Origin: Streptomyces sp. NBC_00287
GTDB lineage: Bacteria; Actinomycetota; Actinomycetes; Streptomycetales; Streptomycetaceae
Assembly (NCBI RefSeq): GCF_036173105.1
Contig: NZ_CP108053.1
Location: 5,456,001 to 5,520,000 of the forward strand
Length of the DNA stretch: 64,000 nucleotides
Direction: 5' to 3'
The notes under the pieces are model-generated. The model worked only from the letters and a program-made list of their open reading frames with translations, had not been told where the DNA came from and did no database searches. The position numbers were made by a program, and so were the translations under genes. Shown here in pieces: positions 56,888 to 64,000 of the stretch. Position 1 is the first letter of the stretch, and each line of letters starts with the position of its first letter.

Positions 56888-57736
56888 TTACTCGTCCAGC
56901 AGTTTCTTCAGCACCGGCGAAAGCTCCGGCCCCCGCGCCCCCGCCGCCCGAGCCGCCTCCACCGCCCTGACGTACGCCTCCGCCTCCGCCCGCAACGCCT
57001 GCTTCTCGTTGCCCTGGCGGCTGCCCGCCACCCACACCACGACCGCGAGGGGAATCAGGGCGAGGAGGCCGTAGCCGAGGGGGACGTCCTGGGACCAGGC
57101 CCAGCCCGCGCCGATCAGGGCCGCGATCAGCAGGAGGCAGCCGGTCTCGTCGTGCCAGCCGCCCGCGTCGGCCGTCTCCTCGTAGCGAAGGACCGCGGCG
57201 GGCTTCGCGGGGAACTCCATGGGCTGCCAGGACGAGGGCGCGGGCTCCACCTTCGGATACGTCGGTATCGGCGCCCACCCCTTCCCACTCCCGCCCGACG
57301 TCCGGCCCTCCAGCCACGCCGGTACGTGCGTCAGCGGCAGACCGTGGGCCCGGGCCACGCCCAGCAGCTCCCGGTAGCCGTTCAGCGCGGGGTGCGTGAG
57401 TTCGCGCTTCCAGCGCATGCACAGGGCGGTCAGCGCCGCCACCGCCACCACGAGGAGTACGCCGGTCCCGAGCAGGGCCAGTTTCGCCGTACGCTTCGGC
57501 AGTTCCGCCGCCGTCACCGGCAGAACCACACCCGCCGTCAGCGTCAGACCGCCGATCCAGGCGAGCCAACCCCGTTGGGCCGCCCGCATCGCCCTTTGCC
57601 GCTCCGCGAACAGTGCCGTCACAGCCGCGTCGTTCGTGTAGTCCACTCCGTGCCGGGCACCGATCGCCTGGGCCGCCGCCAGTACCCGGGTGTCCGTCGC
57701 GAGCATGGCTCCGCTGATGGGTGTCCTGTTCGTCAC
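56888..57736 (-). CDS. Membrane protein of unknown function
   Basis: A 282-residue protein with four helices: two around residues 60-110 (WLAWIGGLTLTAGVVLPV and LLGTGVLLVVAVAALTALC) and two around 200-240 (LLLIAALIGAGWAW and GLLALIPLAVVVWVAG). A cytoplasmic loop contains HPALNGYRELLGVARAHG, and the tail is Ala-rich and charged. The start could be the GTG at 57736 or an ATG ten codons later at 57706. It is followed by the lipoprotein gene on the same strand. I do not recognise the family. Confidence 0.55.
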   Translation of the reverse strand: MTNRTPISGAMLATDTRVLAAAQAIGARHGVDYTNDAAVTALFAERQRAMRAAQRGWLAWIGGLTLTAGVVLPVTAAELPKRTAKLALLGTGVLLVVAVAALTALCMRWKRELTHPALNGYRELLGVARAHGLPLTHVPAWLEGRTSGGSGKGWAPIPTYPKVEPAPSSWQPMEFPAKPAAVLRYEETADAGGWHDETGCLLLIAALIGAGWAWSQDVPLGYGLLALIPLAVVVWVAGSRQGNEKQALRAEAEAYVRAVEAARAAGARGPELSPVLKKLLDE

Positions 57737-58123
57737 GATCGACGATCATGACACGGCCGTTCCCCGCTCTCGTGAGTGAATCGTGCAGGCCTCATGGCCA
57801 CCGCGTGACGAAAGGACCGCGCGGACTGCGAACCCCTTCGCTCCCGCACAGGAAAACGCAGCTCACAGCCGCGTACACAACTGGGCCACCTGGGCTTCCA
57901 GTTGCGGATGGGTAACAGTCCAGCCACCGATCCCTACGGGAACGGACGCGCCTTGAGGGGCTTATGAGCGGCTGATACGGTGCGATGGCTTGACACTCAC
58001 CCCAGCTGCTGACTATCCGCGCAGGACGCGACGATCAGGCAGGGAGACGGGTGAAGTGTCCGGAATTGCAGAGAATTTGACAGTCGTGGCAGACAATTTC
58101 TTGGGTGTACGGGGAGCGGTTGC
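57737..58123. other. 387-base divergent region upstream of the Tad operon
   Basis: No gene can be supported here. It must contain the promoter of the Tad operon and that of the leftward membrane protein gene. Features seen are a TTGACA at 57990-57995, a second TTGACA at 58077-58082, and GGGGAG before the first Tad gene. Confidence 0.5.
57990..58019 (+). promoter_or_regulatory. Candidate promoter of the Tad operon
   Basis: A consensus -35 TTGACA (57990-57995) is followed 18 bases later by TATCCG (58014-58019), a fair vegetative -10. The leader to the GTG at 58124 would be about 98 bases. Confidence 0.35.
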
Positions 58124-58852
58124 GTGAAGATCCAAGAGCGTACGGGGGCGGGCGCGGGACGTTCCGCCGCTCCGGCTCAGCCTTCGGTCGGTGACCGGCT
58201 TCCCACCCCTCCTCGCGAGCGCAAACCCGCGCTGGCCGCGCTGGCGGTGCTGCTCATCCTGGTCGGTGCGCTGGGCGCGACGATGCTGGTGCTGCAGGCC
58301 GGTGACCGGGTCGAGGTCGTCCAGGTGACGGACGAGATCCAGGCCGGTGAGTCGGTGGGTGACAACGTCACTTCCGTGCTGGTCGCCGAGGACGACAGCA
58401 TCAAGTACGTCAGGTGGAACCAGCTGGCCACGCTCAAGACCCTCAAGGCCAAGTCCACCATCTATGCGGGCACCGTCGTCATCGGTGACATGTTCGCCGA
58501 AGAGGTGGGCGTGACCCAGGGCAAGGCCACCGTCGGCCTCTCCCTCAAGGCGGGCCAGTACCCGACCGGCCTCAAGGCCGGCGACACCGTCGCCGCCTAC
58601 CGCGTCGGCACCACCGCCGGCTCCAGCTCCAACGACGAGGACAGCGGCGGCTCCACCTCCACCGGTGGCAGCGGCGCCGCCATCGTCGACCAGGCCGTCG
58701 TCGCCTCGGTGCCGGAGGGCAGCAGCGACGACCTCGTCGGCAGCACCAACCTCGCGCTCACCCTGACCGTCGACGCCGACGACGCCGCGGCGCTCGCCCA
58801 GGCCGCGTCCAACGGCGAAGTGGCCCTCGTGCGCGTCCCGAGCAGCAACTAG
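58124..58852 (+). CDS. CpaB/SAF-domain-like Tad pilus protein
   Basis: A 242-residue protein with a basic N-terminus, one transmembrane helix at about residues 36-56, then a SAF-like beta domain (VTDEIQAGESVGDN, KAKSTIYAGTVVIGDMFAE). This is the arrangement of CpaB/RcpC, which aids pilus assembly outside the membrane. A Ser/Gly-rich insert (SSSNDEDSGGSTSTGGS) interrupts it. The GTG follows GGGGAG by 7 bases. It is the first gene of the operon, 17 bases before the TadZ-like gene. Confidence 0.75.
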   Translation: MKIQERTGAGAGRSAAPAQPSVGDRLPTPPRERKPALAALAVLLILVGALGATMLVLQAGDRVEVVQVTDEIQAGESVGDNVTSVLVAEDDSIKYVRWNQLATLKTLKAKSTIYAGTVVIGDMFAEEVGVTQGKATVGLSLKAGQYPTGLKAGDTVAAYRVGTTAGSSSNDEDSGGSTSTGGSGAAIVDQAVVASVPEGSSDDLVGSTNLALTLTVDADDAAALAQAASNGEVALVRVPSSN

Positions 58853-58869
58853 AAGGCGGCCCAAACCCC

Positions 58870-59703
58870 ATGGCGCTCATCGCTCTCGCCGCCGACAAGG
58901 GTTCCCCCGGCGTCACCACCGCGGCCGTCGCCCTCTCGGCGGTCTGGCCGCGCCGCGTCCTGCTCGCCGAGACCGACCCGGCGGGCGGCGACCTGGTGTA
59001 CCGCAGTGCCGCCGCGCACGGCGGGCCGCTCAACCCGAACACCGGCATGCTCTCCATAGCCGCCACCGCGCGACGCGGGCTCGTCCCCGATCAACTCTGG
59101 GACCACGTCCAGCCGTTGAGCGGCGGACTCGAGGTCCTCGTCGGACTCGGCATCGCCGAGCAGGCCGCCGGTCTCGCCGGGCTCTGGCCCACCCTCGGGC
59201 ACGCCTTCTCCACCCTCGCCGACTCCCCGAACGCGCCCGCCGACGTCATCGCCGACTGCGGAAGGATCAGTGGGGACACCCCGGCCGTGGAGCTGTTCCC
59301 GCACGCCGCCCTCGTCCTGCTGATCAGCCGTACCGAACCCGAGGCCATCGCCCGGGTCCGGGACCGTGCCGCCGCCCTCTCCACCAAGCTGCACGGCGGC
59401 CCGCGCGGCGCCGCGAGCCTCGCCACCCCGCTGATCGGTGTCGTCCTCATCGCCGACCCGAACAACGCCGGCAAGCTCGCGGGCCAGGTCAACGACATGC
59501 TCGTACACGCCCAGACCGGCGCTCGGGTCGTCGGCACCATCGCCGAGGACCCCACCGGCGCCGACCAGCTGGCCGGCCGTAAGCGCGGACGCCTCGACAA
59601 GTCGCTGCTGATCCGCTCGGCCCGCAAGGTCGCCGCCGACATCTACCAGCAGTACGGCGCCGCCTGGGCCCACCAGGCCCAGATGAACGGTCAGCCGCGG
59701 TGA
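58870..59703 (+). CDS. TadZ/CpaE-like MinD-family protein with altered P-loop
   Basis: A 277-residue ParA/MinD-fold protein, placed where TadZ (pilus localisation) genes stand. The deviant Walker A reads K10-GSPG-V15-TT: the signature Lys near the start is kept but the second, phosphate-binding Lys is Val. Walker B-like VIADCG and the fold's later strands remain. ATP hydrolysis is therefore doubtful. It overlaps the TadA gene by 4 bases (GTGA). Confidence 0.8.
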   Translation: MALIALAADKGSPGVTTAAVALSAVWPRRVLLAETDPAGGDLVYRSAAAHGGPLNPNTGMLSIAATARRGLVPDQLWDHVQPLSGGLEVLVGLGIAEQAAGLAGLWPTLGHAFSTLADSPNAPADVIADCGRISGDTPAVELFPHAALVLLISRTEPEAIARVRDRAAALSTKLHGGPRGAASLATPLIGVVLIADPNNAGKLAGQVNDMLVHAQTGARVVGTIAEDPTGADQLAGRKRGRLDKSLLIRSARKVAADIYQQYGAAWAHQAQMNGQPR

Positions 59704-61007
59704 GCGCTGTCGACCATCAGCTGGTCAAGCGGTTCCGGCAGGAGGCCGGTGACCGGATCGCCGAGCAGCGCCGCCTGGACCAGGTCAGCGGTGTCACTCC
59801 GATGTCCAGCGAGGACGAGCGGCAGTACGCCCGTGCCGTCATCGCGCAGATATTGGAGGAGTACGCCCGCACCGAGATCAACGCCGGGCGTACCCCGCTG
59901 GACGCGGAGACGGAGGAGCAGTACGCGGCGGCCGTGCATGCCGCACTGTTCGGCGTCGGGCGCCTTCAGCCGCTGCTCGACAATCCCGAGGTCGAGAACA
60001 TCGACATCAACGGGTGCGATCAGGTCTTCGTCGGCTACAGCGACGGCCGTGAGGCCAAGGGCGACCCGGTAGCGGAGTCCGACGAGGAGCTCATCGAGCT
60101 CATCCAGGTGCTCGGCGCCTACTCCGGTCTGTCGTCCCGGCCCTTCGACTCCGCCAACCCCCAACTCGACCTGCGGCTGCCGGACGGTTCCCGACTGTCG
60201 GCCGTCATGGACGTGGCCCGGCGGCCCGCGCTGTCCATCCGTCGCGCGCGCATGGGCAAGGTGTTCATCTCGGATCTGGTCGGGAACGGCACGGTGACCC
60301 CCGAGGTCGGCCACTTCCTCGCCTGCGCGGTCCGCGCCCGCAAGAACATCATGATCGCGGGTGCCACCAACGCCGGTAAGACGACGCTGCTACGGGCCCT
60401 CGCCAACGAGATCCCGGGCCATGAACGTCTCATCACCGTCGAGCGCGCCCTGGAGCTCGGGCTCGACACCTTCCCCGAACTCCACCCGAACGTCGTGGCG
60501 TTCGAGGAGCGGCTGCCCAACTCCGAGGGGCAGGGCTCCATCACGATGGCGGAACTGGTCCGCCGTAGCCTCCGTATGAACCCCTCCCGCGTCATCGTCG
60601 GTGAGGTGCTCGGCGACGAGATCGTGACCATGCTCAACGCGATGTCGCAGGGCAACGACGGCTCGCTGTCCACGATCCACGCCAACAGCTCCAGCGAGGT
60701 CTTCAACCGTATTTCCACCTACGCGCTGCAGGCGAACGAGCGACTGCCCATCGAGGCCAGCCAGATGCTGATCGCGGGCGCGGTGAACTTCGTCGTCTTC
60801 ATCCAGCGGCGCAACAACTACCAGAGCGGCGGCCGCCTCCAGCGCATGGTCACCTCCATCCGCGAGGTCAACGGCGTCGACGGCCGGGTGCTGTCCAGCG
60901 AGGTCTTCGCCGAGGCGCCGGACGGCCGCGTCGTTCCGCACGCCCCGCTCGCCTGCCTGGAGGACCTGATGGCGCACGGTTACCGCCCTGCCGGAACGTG
61001 GGGGTGA
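59700..61007 (+). CDS. tadA: TadA/CpaF-type secretion ATPase
   Basis: A 435-residue hexameric type II/IV secretion ATPase that powers Flp pilus assembly. Walker A is GATNAGKTT (from about residue 221), the Asp box is ITVERALELGLD, Walker B is SRVIVGEVLGDE, and the His box is DGSLSTIHANSS. The N-terminal adaptor region is complete. The GTG start overlaps the preceding stop (GTGA), and the TadB gene begins 4 bases after its stop. Confidence 0.92.
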   Translation: MSAVDHQLVKRFRQEAGDRIAEQRRLDQVSGVTPMSSEDERQYARAVIAQILEEYARTEINAGRTPLDAETEEQYAAAVHAALFGVGRLQPLLDNPEVENIDINGCDQVFVGYSDGREAKGDPVAESDEELIELIQVLGAYSGLSSRPFDSANPQLDLRLPDGSRLSAVMDVARRPALSIRRARMGKVFISDLVGNGTVTPEVGHFLACAVRARKNIMIAGATNAGKTTLLRALANEIPGHERLITVERALELGLDTFPELHPNVVAFEERLPNSEGQGSITMAELVRRSLRMNPSRVIVGEVLGDEIVTMLNAMSQGNDGSLSTIHANSSSEVFNRISTYALQANERLPIEASQMLIAGAVNFVVFIQRRNNYQSGGRLQRMVTSIREVNGVDGRVLSSEVFAEAPDGRVVPHAPLACLEDLMAHGYRPAGTWG

Positions 61008-61011
61008 GCAC

Positions 61012-61986
61012 ATGACCGGACAGCTCGGCTCCATGGGCGGCCTTTTCTCTACGACCGTCCTGTACGCGCTCGCCTGCGGTGTCGCCGTCGGCGGCGGCCT
61101 CGCGCTGCTGCTGATCGCCGTACGCGGACTGCCCGCCAAGCCCGAGCACGAGAAGCAGAAGGCCAGCGAGCGGGCCAATGAGCTGATCCGGTTCGCCGGT
61201 CAGCGCGGATCGCTCGCCGCGGGCGTAGGCCTGGTGGTGCTGCTGCTCACGCGGTGGGCCGTGCTCGGTATCGCGGCCGGCATCCTCGTCTTCTTCTGGG
61301 ACCGGCTGTTCGGCGGAGCCGCCGAGGAGCGGGCCGCCATGAAGCGCGTGGAGGCCCTCGCCTCCTGGACGGAGTCGCTGCGCGACACCATCGCCGGCGC
61401 GGTCGGCCTGGAGCAGGCCATCCCGGCGTCCGCGCGGGCCGCGGCCCCGGTGCTGCGGCCGCACCTCGACGCTCTCGTCGACCGGCTGCGCTCCCGCACC
61501 CCGCTGCCCGACGCGCTCCAGCAGCTCGCCGACGAGATCGACGACGCCTCCGCCGACATCATCGTCGCCGCCCTCATCCTCAACGCTCGTCTGCGCGGCC
61601 CCGGTCTGCGGCAGGTGCTCGGCGCGCTCGCCAAGTCGGCCCGTGAAGAGGTCGACATGCGTCAGCGCGTGATGGCTCAACGGGCCTCCACGCGGCGGTC
61701 GGTGCAGATCGTCGTCGCGGTGTCGGTGGCCTTCGTGCTCGGACTGTCCATCTTCAACCGGGAGTTCGTCGAGCCTTACGGCGACCCGATCGGCCAGCTC
61801 GTCCTGGCCTGCGTCTGCGGTCTGTTCGCGCTCGGGTTCCTGTGGCTGCGGAAGCTGTCGACGATCGAGACGCCCGAGCGCTTCCTGGTGCGGGACGAGG
61901 CGTCGGTGCAGTTCGTGCGTCCGCGTACGCCTTCCAGTGGTCCCCAGCAGTCGCCGTTCCAGTCGGAAGAGGGGGCACGACAGTGA
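61012..61986 (+). CDS. tadB: TadB-type inner-membrane platform protein
   Basis: A 324-residue type II secretion F-domain protein. Helices lie near residues 15-40 and 62-88, then the cytoplasmic T2SF domain (ESLRDTIAGAVGLEQAIPAS...), then two C-terminal helices (about 225-245 and 260-285). With TadC it forms the membrane platform of the pilus machine. Its last codons lie in the first copy of a ~30-base local duplication that also contains the TadC start. Confidence 0.88.
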   Translation: MTGQLGSMGGLFSTTVLYALACGVAVGGGLALLLIAVRGLPAKPEHEKQKASERANELIRFAGQRGSLAAGVGLVVLLLTRWAVLGIAAGILVFFWDRLFGGAAEERAAMKRVEALASWTESLRDTIAGAVGLEQAIPASARAAAPVLRPHLDALVDRLRSRTPLPDALQQLADEIDDASADIIVAALILNARLRGPGLRQVLGALAKSAREEVDMRQRVMAQRASTRRSVQIVVAVSVAFVLGLSIFNREFVEPYGDPIGQLVLACVCGLFALGFLWLRKLSTIETPERFLVRDEASVQFVRPRTPSSGPQQSPFQSEEGARQ

Positions 61987-62030
61987 GCGAAGTGTTCCGG
62001 TCGGAGGAGGTGGCGCGACGGTGAGCGACG
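61963..62030 (+). repeat. Local direct duplication across the tadB/tadC junction
   Basis: TCGGAAGAGGGGGCACGACAGTGAGCG... (begins 61963) recurs as TCGGAGGAGGTGGCGCGACGGTGAGCG... (begins 62001), a 38-base period with only a few differences over ~30 bases. The first copy ends tadB (EEGARQ-stop); the second supplies the ribosome site and GTG of tadC. The sequences are quoted in part. Confidence 0.7.
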
Positions 62031-62944
62031 TGACGATGCCGATCGTCGTCGGCGCGGTCTTCGGACTTGGCATCTACGCCCTCGTCCGCGCCCTGATGCC
62101 GACCAAGCGCAGCGCGATCGCGCAGGTCGCGCGGATTGACGCGATGCGGGCGCGGGGAGCGGCGTACGAGTCGGCGCGCACCACGCAGGATTCGGGCCGG
62201 TTCTCCTCGACGCGGGCCGAAGTCGGCCGCCGTGTCGCCGAGTTCTATCTGCAGCAGGGCTGGGAGCAGCGCTCGCTGCGGGCGGACCTCGCGGTGCTGG
62301 AGCGCAGCTGGGAGAAGTTCCTGGCGACGAAGGTGCTGCTGGGCGTGGCGGGCCTGTTCTTCGGCCCCTTCCTGTTCGCGGTCGTATGGACCCTTGGTTT
62401 CGGCAGCAGCCCGATCATCCCGGTGTGGCTGGCCCTGCTGTTCGCGGTGCTCTTCTTCTTCCTCCCCGATGTGGAGGTACGGCGGGACGCGGCCGAGAAG
62501 CGGCGTGACCTGCGGCGCGTGATCGGCGCCTACCTGGACCTGGTGTCGATGAGCCTGGCGGGCGGACGAGGTCTTCCCGAGGCGCTGATGGCGGCGGCGG
62601 AGATCTCCGACGGCTGGGCCAACCAGCGCATCCGCAGCGCCCTCGCCGACGCCCGGATCACCGGCATCAGCCAGTGGCAGGCACTGGGCTCGCTGGGCGA
62701 GGAGCTCGGGGTCGAGGAGCTGAAGGACCTCTCCGCCTCCCTGGCCCTGGTCGCCGACGACGGTGCGAAGGTCCGTGAGTCCCTCGCCTCCCGCGCCGAG
62801 ACCATGCGGCACCGCGAACTCGCCGAGATCGAGGGCAGCGCGGGCGAGAAGTCCCAGTCGATGCTCGTGGCGCAGCTGCTGCTGTGCGCCGGCTTCCTGG
62901 TGTTCCTGATCTATCCGGCCGCCATGCGCGTGTTCCAGGTCTGA
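62021..62944 (+). CDS. tadC: TadC-type inner-membrane platform protein
   Basis: A 307-residue T2SF-domain protein. Helices lie near residues 8-26, 105-125 and 128-146, and a C-terminal one at about 285-303. The cytoplasmic domain contains LDLVSMSLAGGRGLPEALMAAAE. It partners TadB. The GTG at 62021 is chosen because GAGGAGG lies upstream; the frame is open earlier, into the duplicated segment. The Flp pilin gene follows 32 bases after the stop. Confidence 0.87.
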   Translation: MSDVTMPIVVGAVFGLGIYALVRALMPTKRSAIAQVARIDAMRARGAAYESARTTQDSGRFSSTRAEVGRRVAEFYLQQGWEQRSLRADLAVLERSWEKFLATKVLLGVAGLFFGPFLFAVVWTLGFGSSPIIPVWLALLFAVLFFFLPDVEVRRDAAEKRRDLRRVIGAYLDLVSMSLAGGRGLPEALMAAAEISDGWANQRIRSALADARITGISQWQALGSLGEELGVEELKDLSASLALVADDGAKVRESLASRAETMRHRELAEIEGSAGEKSQSMLVAQLLLCAGFLVFLIYPAAMRVFQV

Positions 62945-62976
62945 CGCCGACCAACCCTCTGAAAGGACAACTGACC

Positions 62977-63228
62977 ATGACCGAACGGAACTTCCGCACC
63001 GGGATCCCGGCGATGGACTTCCTCGTCACCTTCCTCCAGGGCCGCGTGCAGCGCGCCCGCTCCGGCGAACTGGACCGCGGTGCCTCCGCGGTCGAGTGGG
63101 TCATCATCTCCGCGGTCGTCGTGGCGATCGTCGGCGTGGTCGCCGCGATCATCAACCGCGCGCTGGAGGGCGGCGCCGAGAAGGTCGAGAACTGCATCAA
63201 CGGGGCCAACCAGAGCGGCACCTGCTGA
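62977..63228 (+). CDS. Flp-type pilin
   Basis: An 83-residue prepilin. A charged leader ends at Gly35, followed by ASAVE with the Glu at +5 (E40), then a hydrophobic helix (WVIISAVVVAIVGVVAAII). This is the Flp/Fap processing pattern cut by a TadV-type peptidase. Two cysteines near the C-terminus (ENCING, SGTC) could form a disulfide. It is likely the structural pilus subunit. GAAAGGACA precedes the ATG. Confidence 0.88.
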   Translation: MTERNFRTGIPAMDFLVTFLQGRVQRARSGELDRGASAVEWVIISAVVVAIVGVVAAIINRALEGGAEKVENCINGANQSGTC

Positions 63229-63254
63229 GAACGGGTAGGGGGGTGCGGCAACGT

Positions 63255-63692
63255 ATGCGGACATGGGTACGCCGTCGACGGGAGGAAGTCTCGGCGCGCG
63301 GCGACTCCGGCATGACCGCGATCGAGTTCGTGCTGCTGACCCCCGTCCTGTTCTTCATGATCTTCGCGACCGTACAGTTCGCGCTGTACTTCTTCGCCGA
63401 CCATGTGGCCCAGGCGGCGGCTCAGGCGGGCGCCCGCAAGGCACGTGCCACGGCGGACGCGCAGCCGGGTGGCTGGCGCGGTGAGGCCCGTACGGTCGTC
63501 AACAGCTACATCGACCAGCTGGGCCCGGCGCTGGTGCTGTCGCCGGATGTGAAGATGCTCCAGCCGGAGCAGAACACGGTGGGCGTGGAGATCACCGCGA
63601 AGGTGCCGTCGGTGTTCCCGGGGCTGGACTTCACGGTGCATGCGCAGTCGGCGGGGCCGGTGGAGCGGTTCGTGCCGGAGGGGGAGAACTGA
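63255..63692 (+). CDS. TadE-like pseudopilin
   Basis: A 145-residue protein with an Arg-rich leader, then SARGDSG followed by MTAIE (Glu at +5) and a hydrophobic helix (FVLLTPVLFFMIFATVQFAL). It ends in a strand-rich extracellular domain. TadE pseudopilins aid assembly of the Flp pilus. The ATG at 63255 is used; a GTG at 63243 (four residues longer) is possible, since the G-rich tract lies close to it. It overlaps the next gene by one base (TGATG). Confidence 0.85.
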   Translation: MRTWVRRRREEVSARGDSGMTAIEFVLLTPVLFFMIFATVQFALYFFADHVAQAAAQAGARKARATADAQPGGWRGEARTVVNSYIDQLGPALVLSPDVKMLQPEQNTVGVEITAKVPSVFPGLDFTVHAQSAGPVERFVPEGEN

Positions 63693-64000
63693 TGCGGTCC
63701 CTTCGGGAGGACCGGGGCTTGTCCACCATCGAGGTGGTGATCCTTGCCCCGGTGATGATGCTGTTCATCCTGGTGCTGGTGGCGTTCGGCCAACTGGTCG
63801 ACGGCCGGGGCGCATTGGACGGCGCCGCGCGCGACGCGGCCCGCGCCGGCTCCATCCAGAAGGACCACGGCACGGCGATGAACGAGGCGCGCAAGGCGGC
63901 CGCCGCGAACCTGGCGGACGTCTGCTCGGGCCCGGTGACGGTGACACAGACGAGCACGGGCTTCGACCCGGAGGTCGACCCCCTCTTCTCTGTCCAGGTC
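63692..64000 (+). CDS. TadE/TadG-like pseudopilin (cut by the window edge)
   Basis: The first 103 residues are visible. MRSLREDRG is followed by LSTIE (Glu at +5 after the Gly), a hydrophobic helix (VVILAPVMMLFILVLVAFG) and an Ala-rich extracellular segment (GALDGAARDAARAGS). This is the second TadE-type protein of the operon. It is coupled to the previous gene by TGATG. The 3' end lies beyond the window. Confidence 0.82.
   Translation, partial: MRSLREDRGLSTIEVVILAPVMMLFILVLVAFGQLVDGRGALDGAARDAARAGSIQKDHGTAMNEARKAAAANLADVCSGPVTVTQTSTGFDPEVDPLFSVQV

Noticed and set aside
1..64000. CRISPR arrays, rRNA, tRNA genes or intact insertion sequences
   Set aside because: No regularly spaced repeats, no tRNA arm/T-loop pattern (GGTTCRANTCC) with an acceptor stem, no rRNA-like stretch and no transposase gene with terminal repeats were seen on reading the window by eye. 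Short or diverged elements could be missed without a computed search.

Overview
The window reads as a chromosomal segment of a Streptomyces or a very close relative. The basis is a very high GC content with strong third-position G/C bias, GTG and TTG starts, many genes coupled by 1- or 4-base overlaps, and several typically streptomycete gene sets: the futalosine menaquinone genes, an XRE(DUF5753)/DUF397/HATPase triplet, an FHA-FtsK (EccC-like) ATPase with Esx-like proteins, and a Tad pilus locus. The order UbiD-like / mqnP / UbiX-like / Lrp / mqnE followed by mqnA matches what I remember of the S. coelicolor core chromosome around SCO4490-SCO4506. I could not check that by alignment. I found no tRNA, rRNA, CRISPR array or intact insertion sequence.

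Layout. 0-5.7 kb: an ECF sigma factor with a coupled membrane partner, an SRPBCC protein, then a leftward pair made of a STAND-like ATPase and a membrane-anchored periplasmic-binding-fold protein. 5.8-10.5 kb: a DUF1963-like protein, a divergent nucleobase-catabolism module (PucR regulator against a deaminase and a 2OG-type oxygenase), and a transglutaminase. 10.6-15.6 kb: three small exported proteins, an NCS1 nucleobase permease, an EamA transporter, and a LysR regulator with a small membrane protein. 15.7-22.2 kb: the late menaquinone genes and mqnE around an Lrp regulator, a UdgX-type uracil-DNA glycosylase, a GNAT enzyme and a DUF4229 protein. 22.2-25.8 kb: a TetR regulator, a MaoC-type hydratase and an acyl-CoA ligase that share operator-like palindromes. 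25.9-30 kb: a secreted FG-GAP propeller protein, an MT0933-type antitoxin-like protein, the XRE/DUF397/HATPase triplet and a LysR regulator. 30-34.2 kb: a fused HTH regulator divergent from a DUF4097 protein and a DrrAB-type ABC exporter, then a DUF6817-like protein. 34.2-37.5 kb: a nested inverted repeat, azlCD with a divergent XRE-cupin regulator, a cold-shock protein and mqnA.

37.5-50 kb is the most unusual part. A membrane Ser/Thr kinase converges on a 1554-residue FHA-FtsK/EccC ATPase. Divergent from the ATPase is a run of Esx/EspC-like small proteins, a 438-residue W-x-G protein with a hydrophobic C-terminal half, and a string of coupled membrane or unknown proteins. No eccB, eccD, eccE or mycP is present, so this is an orphan type-VII-like secretion island.

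50-57.7 kb carries exported proteins of unknown function, a degenerate PIN-like pair, two large membrane proteins that share TPM-like domains and a C-terminal NPLHG/CxxC module, and an N-terminally truncated remnant of a PD-(D/E)XK 'transposase-like' family. 58.1 kb to the end is the start of a Tad/Flp pilus operon (CpaB-, TadZ-, TadA-, TadB- and TadC-like, Flp pilin, TadE and a second TadE-like protein). The window edge cuts the last gene.

Regulation that can be seen: at least seven starts have a TANNNT hexamer 6-7 nt upstream and no Shine-Dalgarno sequence, as expected for leaderless mRNAs. Palindromic operator candidates lie in front of the DUF1963-like gene, the MaoC/ligase pair, the DUF4097/ABC operon and the azlC/XRE pair.
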